Shown: one piece after another, positions 58,174 through 64,000 of the stretch | Layout of the letters: the number at the start of each line of letters is the position of its first letter | How positions within the stretch are numbered: the first letter of the stretch is position 1 | Assembly: GCF_007679965.1 (NCBI RefSeq) | Contig: NZ_VEHL01000012.1 | Location: 62,001 to 126,000, forward strand | Reading direction: 5' to 3' | Length of the DNA stretch: 64,000 nt | From: Bordetella genomosp. 13 | GTDB taxonomy: Bacteria; Pseudomonadota; Gammaproteobacteria; Burkholderiales; Burkholderiaceae_B | Notes under the pieces: generated by a model | Seen by the model: the letters and a program-made list of their open reading frames with translations, nothing else | What the model was told of the DNA's origin: nothing | Database searches by the model: none | Position numbers and translations under genes: made by a program

Positions 58174-60468
58174 TCACGCGGTGAGCCGGGAATGCTCGGC
58201 CGCGGTGGGGGTTCTTGCCTGCTCCATCAGGGCAGGGACGTCGAGGATCAGCGCGACGTCGCCGCTGCCCAGGATGCTGGAGCCGCTGATGCCGCGGACC
58301 TGCGCGAAGATGCGCGACAGAGGCTTGATGACGGCCTGCGTTTCGCCCAGCAGCGTATCGACGACCAGCCCGATGCGCTCGATGCCGTGCCGCACCACCA
58401 CGATGTTCTGGCGCGTGGCGGGCTCGCCGTCCAGGCCGAACATTTCGCGCAGGCGGATGAAGGGCAGCACGCGGCCGCGCAGGTCGGTGTAGCTGCGGCC
58501 GGGCAAGTCCTCGAAGGCCACGCACTCGTCGACCATGTCCAGCGGCAGCACGAAGCGCGATGCGCCCACGCCGATGAGGAAGCCGTCGATGATGGCCAGC
58601 GTCAGCGGCAGCCGCACGATGACCGTGGTCCCCAGGCCGGGCCGGCTGGCGATCTCGACGCTGCCGCGCAGCGCCTCGATGTTGCGGCGGACCACGTCCA
58701 TGCCCACGCCGCGTCCCGACAGGTCGGTGACCTGTTCGGCCGTGGAGAAGCCGGGTTCGAAGATCAGCTTGAAGACCTCGGCGTCGCTCAGCTCGCGGCC
58801 GGCTTCCACCAGGCCGCGCTGCACGGCCTTGGCCAGGATGCGCTCGCGGTCCAGTCCGCCGCCGTCGTCGCCGACCTCGATCACGATGTGGCCGGAATCG
58901 TGGCGCGCATCCAGCGTGATGGTGCCCTGCACGGGCTTGCCGTACGCGGCGCGCACCTCGGCGGTCTCGATGCCGTGGTCCATCGCGTTGCGCACCAGGT
59001 GCGTCAGCGGATCGCTGATGCGCTCGACCACGGTCTTGTCCAGCTCGGTGTCCTCGCCGCGCACCACCAGCGTGATGTCCTTGCCCAGCGTGCGCGACAC
59101 GTCGTGCACCACGCGGCGGAAGCGGTTGAAGGTGCCGCCGATCTTCACCATGCGCAGCTGCAGGGCGTGGTCGCGCACCGACTCCACCAGGTCCGCGACC
59201 TGGGCGTTGCACTCCTGCACCTCGACGTTGCCCAGCCGGCGCGCGGCCAGATTGGCGCCCGCCGACGCGGTGATCAGCTCGCCGACCAGGTTGATCAGGC
59301 GGTCCAGCTTGTCGGCGTCGACGCGGATGGAATGGGCCTGTTCGGCGGGCTTGGCGTCGGGCGTGACGGCGCCGGGATTGGCGACGGGAGGTTTGCCCGC
59401 GGCGGCGGGCGGCGCGGGGCAGGCCGCGGGCGAGGACGATGCGGCCGAGGCCGCGGACATGGCGGCCAGGGCATATGCAGCGAACGCGGCGGACGCGGTG
59501 GAGCCGGCGGGGATCGCGGCTGCGGCGGGAGGCGGCGCGTCGTGGCGCGGATCCCGTCCGGCCTCGCCCGCGCAGCCCTCCTGCAGCAGCGTTGCCCGCT
59601 GCATGGGCGTCAGCGTGCCGCAGCGCACCAGCATGTCGGCCATCTCGCCAGGCGCGCCGCGTTCCTCGCACAGCCGTGCGTACGTGTCCTGGGGCGTGTC
59701 CGGCGCCAGCACGTGCACCGAGCAATCATCCACGATGAACTCGAAGGTGCTTTCGATGGTGGTGCGGTCCGCGTCGGTGTCCAGGCCGATCTCGAAGCCC
59801 AGGTAGCAGGCTTCGGGGTCCAGGCCGTCCAGCGGGGGCAGGGCGCGCAGGTCGCAGGCCACGCCCGACAGGCGGCCCATGCGCTGCAGGTAGCGCAGGA
59901 AGGACAGCGGATCCATGCCGTTGCGCAGCACGCCTTCGTCCAGGCGCAGCGAGATGTGCCAGTGGCCGCCGTCGCGCGCTGCCTGTGCGTCGGGCGCTTC
60001 GGCGCCCGGCACGCCGGCGTCCGGGCCGTCGATGGCCCGCGCGCCGGCGCCGCAGTCTGCCGCATGCGGCCCGGGCGAGCCCAGGCGCTGCGCCAGCTGG
60101 CTACCCAGTTCCGCGGCCTGCGGCGGCGCCGCCAGCTGCGCCGGATCGGCCATGCGCGCGGCGTCTTCCACCATCTGCCCGATGCAGTCGCGGCACGCCA
60201 GCAGCAGGCCGATCAGTGCGCCGTCCAGCGCCATGCGGCCGTCGCGCACCTGGTCCAGCACGCTTTCCACGCCGTGCGTGAACTCGACGATGGCGCAGAT
60301 GCCGAACAGCCCGGCCGAGCCCTTGATGGTGTGCGCCGCGCGGAAGATCGCATTGATCTCGTCGGCGGGGTCGACGGCATCGGGCACGTTCAGCAGCGCC
60401 GCCTCCATCTCGGTCAGCAGCTCGCGGCTCTCGCTGATGAAGGTCTGCAGGGCCTGGTCCAGGTTCAT
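58174..60468 (-). CDS. cheA: Chemotaxis histidine kinase CheA
   Basis: Histidine kinase of 764 residues. The HPt domain carries the phospho-His46 in FRAAHTIKGSAG. Residues about 170-300 hold a P2-like domain, then an Ala-rich linker (about 315-395). The dimerisation and ATP domains follow with LTHLVRNAMDHGIE (N box), VGDDGGGLD (G1) and GRGVGMDVVRRNI (G2), and the CheW-like P5 domain is at the C-terminus. It is the phosphate donor for the CheY-like, REC-EAL and CheB receivers. It lies 23 bp after the STAS gene and 67 bp before the MCP gene. Confidence 0.95.
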   Translation of the reverse strand: MNLDQALQTFISESRELLTEMEAALLNVPDAVDPADEINAIFRAAHTIKGSAGLFGICAIVEFTHGVESVLDQVRDGRMALDGALIGLLLACRDCIGQMVEDAARMADPAQLAAPPQAAELGSQLAQRLGSPGPHAADCGAGARAIDGPDAGVPGAEAPDAQAARDGGHWHISLRLDEGVLRNGMDPLSFLRYLQRMGRLSGVACDLRALPPLDGLDPEACYLGFEIGLDTDADRTTIESTFEFIVDDCSVHVLAPDTPQDTYARLCEERGAPGEMADMLVRCGTLTPMQRATLLQEGCAGEAGRDPRHDAPPPAAAAIPAGSTASAAFAAYALAAMSAASAASSSPAACPAPPAAAGKPPVANPGAVTPDAKPAEQAHSIRVDADKLDRLINLVGELITASAGANLAARRLGNVEVQECNAQVADLVESVRDHALQLRMVKIGGTFNRFRRVVHDVSRTLGKDITLVVRGEDTELDKTVVERISDPLTHLVRNAMDHGIETAEVRAAYGKPVQGTITLDARHDSGHIVIEVGDDGGGLDRERILAKAVQRGLVEAGRELSDAEVFKLIFEPGFSTAEQVTDLSGRGVGMDVVRRNIEALRGSVEIASRPGLGTTVIVRLPLTLAIIDGFLIGVGASRFVLPLDMVDECVAFEDLPGRSYTDLRGRVLPFIRLREMFGLDGEPATRQNIVVVRHGIERIGLVVDTLLGETQAVIKPLSRIFAQVRGISGSSILGSGDVALILDVPALMEQARTPTAAEHSRLTA

Positions 60469-60491
60469 GGCGTTCTCGTCAAAATGAGGGC

Positions 60492-60830
60492 TCAGGCAAC
60501 GCCTTCGGCGTGCTGCGCGGCGTTCCAGCCGGGCGCGGGGCGCCCCAGGTAGCCGTCCAGGCCCAGCAGCGTCATGGCCTCGACCACGGCCACGCTGTGC
60601 CGCACCAGCCGCGTGTCCATGCCCTGCGATTGGGCGTAGCGCATGGTGGCCAGCAGCAGTTGCACGCCCGAGGTGTCGATTTCGCTCACCCCCGACAGAT
60701 CAATGTCCAGCGCCTGCGGCTCCGGCTGGCCGGCCAGGCCGGCCACCGTCTGCAATAGCTGATCGCGGGTGTCCTGGGCGCGGTAGATGTTCAATTCGCC
60801 GTCCAGGCGTAGCGTGTGAAAGCGGACCAT
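60492..60830 (-). CDS. STAS-domain protein (anti-sigma antagonist-like)
   Basis: A 112-residue single STAS domain. The phosphorylatable Ser54 lies in DLSGVSEIDTSGVQLLL, the standard position in SpoIIAA/RsbV-like antagonists. ATG 60830 has AGGAA 5 bp upstream; a TTG at 60851 is unlikely. No RsbW-like kinase or PP2C phosphatase is encoded nearby. STAS genes beside cheA/cheY recur in alternative chemosensory clusters and may link the array to a partner-switch; the target is unknown. Confidence 0.88.
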   Translation of the reverse strand: MVRFHTLRLDGELNIYRAQDTRDQLLQTVAGLAGQPEPQALDIDLSGVSEIDTSGVQLLLATMRYAQSQGMDTRLVRHSVAVVEAMTLLGLDGYLGRPAPGWNAAQHAEGVA

Positions 60831-60891
60831 CGAAATTCCTGATGCGGGCAATGCTTGAGCGAGCGGGAAGCGGAGGGACGCGCGGCGGCGA

Positions 60892-61263
60892 TCAGGGCGG
60901 CAGCAGCCTCTCGACGGCGCCCAGCAGTTGCGCGGGCTGGAAGGGCTTGACCATCCAGGCCTTGGCGCCGGCCAGCTGGCCTTCCTTCTTCTTGGCTTCC
61001 TGGTTCTCGGTGGTCAGCATCAGCACGGGGGTGAAGCGATAGGCGGGCAGTTGCTTCACGGCCTTCAGGAAGGCGATGCCGTCCATGTTGGGCATGTTCA
61101 CGTCGCTGATGATCAGGTGCACTTTCTGGCCGCCGAGCTTGCCCAGCGCGTCCTGGCCGTCGCGGCCCTCGATCACGTCGTAGCCGGCGCCGCGCAGCGC
61201 GATGCCCACGACCTGCCGCACCGAGGCGGAGTCGTCGACGATGAGTATGGTCTTGGGGGGCAT
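60892..61263 (-). CDS. CheY-like single-domain response regulator
   Basis: Stand-alone receiver of 123 residues. Asp10/Asp11 and the phospho-acceptor Asp54 (ISDVNMP), the switch Thr in LMLTTENQ and the Lys in WMVKPF are all present, so it should be phosphorylatable. It lies 9 bp after the MCP-like gene and 61 bp before the STAS gene. It may act as the motor signal or as a phosphate sink for the CheA of this operon. It is not called cheY because a main flagellar cluster could lie elsewhere in the genome. Confidence 0.93.
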   Translation of the reverse strand: MPPKTILIVDDSASVRQVVGIALRGAGYDVIEGRDGQDALGKLGGQKVHLIISDVNMPNMDGIAFLKAVKQLPAYRFTPVLMLTTENQEAKKKEGQLAGAKAWMVKPFQPAQLLGAVERLLPP

Positions 61264-61272
61264 TGAGCTTCC

Positions 61273-62409
61273 TCAGAAAAAGGTGATGTCCGCGGCGGCC
61301 TGCTGCGGGGCGGGTGCCTGCTGCCGGTGCACCGCGCGTTCGTCCGCCATCGCGTAGGTCTGCTCCAGCTCGCGCAGCAGCGGATCGGCCGTGATGGGAT
61401 GCAGTTCGTCGTCGTCGGCGCAGGCCGCGCCGTAGTCGCGCATCACGTCCGGCAGCCGGTCGATGTTGGTCCGCACGTGGCTCATGATCTGGCTGACGCG
61501 GTCCTGGAACTGCAGCTGCACCAGCGCTTCGTTGACGTCGGCCTTGATGCCCTGGCTTTCGTGGCGCAGCAGTTCGGTCGTGCCGGACAGGTTCTCCGCG
61601 AAATCGTGGAAGCCTTCCAGCACCTGCCGGATAGTGTCTTCCGAGGCCGCGATGGCCTGCTGCTCGTTGCGCGAGGACTCCTCTGCGGCGGCGCAGGTGG
61701 CCACGATGGCCGTGCCGATCAGGTGGATCTTCTCGGCGATGCGGCTGCCGGTCTCTTCCGACTGGCGCGACAGCGCGCGCACTTCCTGCGCCACCGTCGC
61801 GAAGCCGCGGCCCAGGTTGCCGGCGTGCGCGGCCTCGATCGTGGCGTTGACCGCCAGCAGGTTGGTCTGCTGTGTAATCTGTGCGATGGCGCGAACCATC
61901 TCCTGCAGTTCGTCGACGAAGCCCTGCAGGGCCTGCACCTTGTGCAGCATGTCGGCCTTGGCCTGCAGGCTCTCGCGCAGCGACGCCATCACGCCGTCCA
62001 GTTGCTGGCGGCTGCGCGCCGAAAGCGCGGCCGCGCTGTCGCCGCCGCCCTGGTTCACGGACAGGTGCAGCGTCTGGTCCAGCCGCGAGGCGATTTCTCC
62101 GAAGCGCAGCGACAGCGCCTCGATGGCGGATTCCATCTGGCGCCGCGACGATTCGATCTGGCCCGACCACACCGGCGCGAGGTCGGCGCCGAAAGTCTCC
62201 AGGCACTGCACGTGCTGTAGACGTTCTTCGGCATGGCGCCGCTGCCGGCGCCGCGCCAGTACGCTGCCCGACATGCCGGCCAGCACGAGCACGGCGGCGG
62301 CGGCCAGTCCGGGCCACCGCCACGCGTCGAACGCGGCGCAGCCGAGGCCGCCGGCGGCGCCCAAAAGAGCCGGCAGCAGCCGGTCCGGATTGAGGCGGGT
62401 CAGGAACAT
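61273..62409 (-). CDS. Short MCP-like signalling protein without sensor or HAMP domain
   Basis: A 378-residue protein with two hydrophobic segments near the N-terminus (LLPALLGAAGGLGCAAF and LAAAAVLVLAGMSGSVLA), a coiled-coil region and a cytoplasmic receptor tip AQITQQTNLLAVNATIEAAH with GRGFATVAQEVRALSRQSE. There is no room for a periplasmic domain and no HAMP. ATG 62409 has AGGA about 9 bp upstream. As the first gene of the operon it may detect a membrane or cytoplasmic signal, or act as an accessory receptor. Much of the C-terminal third is unlike standard MCPs (ends AAADITFF). Confidence 0.88.
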   Translation of the reverse strand: MFLTRLNPDRLLPALLGAAGGLGCAAFDAWRWPGLAAAAVLVLAGMSGSVLARRRQRRHAEERLQHVQCLETFGADLAPVWSGQIESSRRQMESAIEALSLRFGEIASRLDQTLHLSVNQGGGDSAAALSARSRQQLDGVMASLRESLQAKADMLHKVQALQGFVDELQEMVRAIAQITQQTNLLAVNATIEAAHAGNLGRGFATVAQEVRALSRQSEETGSRIAEKIHLIGTAIVATCAAAEESSRNEQQAIAASEDTIRQVLEGFHDFAENLSGTTELLRHESQGIKADVNEALVQLQFQDRVSQIMSHVRTNIDRLPDVMRDYGAACADDDELHPITADPLLRELEQTYAMADERAVHRQQAPAPQQAAADITFF

Positions 62410-62437
62410 GGACGAATTCCTGTCATGGGCATTTGTC

Positions 62438-62465
62438 ACGTTTGGGTTGGAAATTTGACGTTTGG
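62438..62465. promoter_or_regulatory. Two direct repeats of ACGTTTGG, 20 bp apart
   Basis: ACGTTTGG occurs at 62438-62445 and 62458-62465 in the same orientation, exactly 20 bp apart (about two helical turns), in the 193-bp gap between the divergent chemosensory operon and the AraC-type gene. Direct repeats with this spacing are the usual binding pattern of AraC-family proteins, so the adjacent regulator is the prime candidate. Confidence 0.5.
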
Positions 62466-62602
62466 TAACTATTACGGCGAGATACGCCTGTTCAGAACGG
62501 TCAAGCCGGCCGAATACCGGCACTTCGCCGGCCAGACGAGCGCTTTTGTGCAAGGAACGGCTGCGACAGGCCAGAGAATGCCGGCACAGATCGGAGAGAG
62601 CT

Positions 62603-63742
62603 ATGCGCAGTAAGCAAGGGGACGCGCGTGGTCGCGGTTACGGCACGATGGGCGTGCCGGACGCGGGGGCGCCTGCCGACGTCATGCCCGTCACGCTGCG
62701 CCAAGTCCTGTCCGAGGCGATGCGGCACGGCGTCGCGCCCGAGGCGCTGTGCGACGGGCTGGGATTCGTCCCGCAGGACCTGGACGCCGAGGATTTCCTG
62801 GTGTCCGAGCCGCAATGCGCGGCCTTCATCCGCCGGGCCATGCGCCTGCTGCAACGTCCTACGCTGGGCCTCGAACTAGGCGTGCGGGTCAACCTGGTGT
62901 CATGGGGGCCGGTGGGGCTGGGCTTCATGGCCAGCGGCTCGTCGCGCGAACTGCTGGAATTCGCCATCACCTTCCAGCGCGCGGCGGGGCGCCTGCCCAG
63001 GCTGAGCGGCGAGACCCTGAAGAACAGCTATTGCCTGGGCGCCCGCGCGCAGAACCATGGCCGCGACGTGGCGACGTTCCTGGTCGACGAGACCTTCGCC
63101 GCCCTGGGCCAGATCTGCCGCCAGGTCGTCGGGTCGCACTTCAACCCGCGGCAGATCGACCTGGTCATGGATCGTCCGCCGTACGGCGCTGTCTACGAGG
63201 AAGTGTTCCGCTGCTCGGTGCGCTTCGGACAGGCGGAGAACCGCATGTATTTTCCGCTGGAGCCCTATGCCATCCGCTCCGCGGATGCGCGCGTGCTGCG
63301 GCAGGTGGTGAAGTGGCTGGCGCCGCGCGACGAGCCGGCGCGCGAGGCGGGCAGCGCGCTCGAGGCGACGGTGACGCAGGCCATACGCCGCAACCTGGCC
63401 GATCCGCCGCCGCTGCGGGACGTGGCGGCGCTGCTGCATACCAGCGAACGCACGCTGCGCCGCCGGCTGACGCAGGCGGGGCGCAGCTATGCCGAACTGC
63501 TGGCGGAAGAGCGCAGGGGGCGTGCGCTGTCCCTCATCTCGCACACCTTGCGTCCCATGCGCGAGATCGCGCTGGAGTGCGGGTTCACCGACGTGCGCAC
63601 ACTGCAGCGCGCGGTCAAGCGCTGGACGGGACTGTCGCCCACCGCGCTGCGGCGCGAACGGCACGATGCCGCGGCGTGCTGCGCCGCCGCGCGCCCGCGG
63701 ACGGGCGGCGGGCAGGGGCTGAACGAGGCGTGCGTCGGTTGA
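62603..63742 (+). CDS. AraC-family transcriptional regulator
   Basis: Regulator of 379 residues of the long AraC/XylS type with an N-terminal arabinose-binding-like domain (OruR/ArgR-type, about 25-215) and C-terminal double HTH: LRDVAALLHTSERTLRRRLT and MREIALECGFTDVRTLQRAV. GGAGAG lies 5 bp before ATG 62603. A charged 40-residue tail after the second HTH is unusual. It diverges from the chemosensory operon, and direct repeats in the gap suggest that it controls that operon. Its effector is unknown. Confidence 0.9.
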   Translation: MRSKQGDARGRGYGTMGVPDAGAPADVMPVTLRQVLSEAMRHGVAPEALCDGLGFVPQDLDAEDFLVSEPQCAAFIRRAMRLLQRPTLGLELGVRVNLVSWGPVGLGFMASGSSRELLEFAITFQRAAGRLPRLSGETLKNSYCLGARAQNHGRDVATFLVDETFAALGQICRQVVGSHFNPRQIDLVMDRPPYGAVYEEVFRCSVRFGQAENRMYFPLEPYAIRSADARVLRQVVKWLAPRDEPAREAGSALEATVTQAIRRNLADPPPLRDVAALLHTSERTLRRRLTQAGRSYAELLAEERRGRALSLISHTLRPMREIALECGFTDVRTLQRAVKRWTGLSPTALRRERHDAAACCAAARPRTGGGQGLNEACVG

Positions 63743-63757
63743 CGGGGGCGGCGGGCC

Positions 63758-64000
63758 TCAGCCGGGCCGGCGCATCTTGAACAGCGAGTCGGGCGAGATG
63801 GTGAAGTAATCGGCCGGACCGCCGCCGCGCATGATGGGGCGCGCCGCGGCCGTGTCGAAGATGCCGTCCTTCAGCAATTCCTGGCGGATGTGCACGCCGA
63901 CCACTTCGCCCAGCACCAGCCAGCTGTCGGCCTTGACGCCCGCCGCGTCCTGCAGCTGGATCACCTGCGAGGTGCGGCATTCGAACGAGACCGGGCTTTC
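63758..64000 (-). CDS. Flavin reductase-like protein (C-terminal part only)
   Basis: Only the last 80 residues are inside the window, open at its end. FECRTSQVIQLQ and WLVLGEVVGVHI, then PIMRGGGPADYFTI, match the C-terminal half of flavin-reductase-like FMN-binding split-barrel proteins. Its stop at 63758 is 16 bp beyond the converging AraC gene, leaving almost no terminator space. The start and N-terminal half lie beyond base 64000, so the substrate type cannot be judged. Confidence 0.75.
   Translation of the reverse strand, partial: ESPVSFECRTSQVIQLQDAAGVKADSWLVLGEVVGVHIRQELLKDGIFDTAAARPIMRGGGPADYFTISPDSLFKMRRPG

Noticed and set aside
1..64000. CRISPR array, prophage, IS element, tRNA or rRNA genes
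   Set aside because: I saw no regularly spaced repeats, transposase or integrase signatures, tRNA-like cloverleaf or rRNA sequence in any part of the window.

Overview
The window is a GC-rich, densely coded stretch of a betaproteobacterial chromosome. It is most likely from the Alcaligenaceae, in the Bordetella/Achromobacter group. The evidence is six Bug-type (TctC/BugE) periplasmic solute receptors, many CoA-ester catabolic operons each next to a local IclR, LysR or LacI regulator, and strongly G/C-biased third codon positions. I found no rRNA, tRNA, phage, IS element, plasmid origin or CRISPR array. About 60 genes cover most of the DNA, and none is clearly broken. Two genes run off the window ends.

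Layout. (1) 1-5604, minus strand: two Bug receptors, a MaoC-type dehydratase, an AMP-forming acyl-CoA synthetase and an acyl-CoA dehydrogenase cut by the window start. (2) 5767-12012, plus strand: SDR, MaoC hydratase, ADP-forming acyl-CoA synthetase, IclR regulator, AMACR-like racemase/CoA-transferase and a PaaG-like isomerase. Regions 1 and 2 diverge from one promoter region in which a single palindromic hexamer could be the -35 box for both directions. (3) 12103-14613: an IclR regulator diverging from a Cys-less thiolase-like protein (probably an Ltp2-type retro-aldolase) and its DUF35 partner. (4) 14723-23901, minus strand: an eight-gene operon of Bug, two CaiB/BaiF subunits, enoyl-CoA hydratase, acyl-CoA dehydrogenase, a degenerate Fe-ADH-fold protein, PrpF and MmgE/PrpD. 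It probably degrades an unknown (poly)carboxylic acid through CoA esters. (5) 24260-26892: FrnE-like DsbA protein, YitT membrane protein, LysR regulator. (6) 27021-30927: Bug, DadA-like oxidase and N-acyl-D-amino-acid deacylase, a plausible D-amino-acid module. (7) 31016-37459: a small membrane protein, a GntR-like LacI regulator with two operator-like palindromes, then Bug, HpcH/HpaI aldolase, IlvD/Edd dehydratase and an enolase-superfamily dehydratase. This looks like a non-phosphorylative sugar-acid pathway. (8) 37550-43938: TehA-like channel, isochorismatase-like hydrolase, LysR regulator, pirin, alpha/beta hydrolase, GMC oxidoreductase. Two near-identical LysR-type palindromes flank the LysR gene. 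(9) 44194-46591: lipoprotein, secreted trypsin-like protease and a 47-residue His-rich lipoprotein, with an AT-rich leader. (10) 46845-48985: two envelope-glycan genes. (11) 49026-52359: EEP-family nuclease/phosphatase, MetE-like protein and a sixth Bug. (12) 52723-62409, minus strand: a nine-gene chemosensory operon of short MCP-like protein, CheY-like REC, STAS protein, CheA, MCP, CheW, REC-EAL, CheR and CheB. It diverges from an AraC-family regulator (62603-63742). A flavin-reductase-like gene is cut by the window end.

The most unusual items are the chemosensory operon whose only recognisable effector-type output is a REC-EAL (c-di-GMP phosphodiesterase-like) protein together with a STAS protein; the eight-gene CoA operon with a metal-ligand-less Fe-ADH homologue; the Cys-less thiolase plus Zn-ribbon-eroded DUF35 pair; and several regulator/operator pairs that can be read directly from the DNA.
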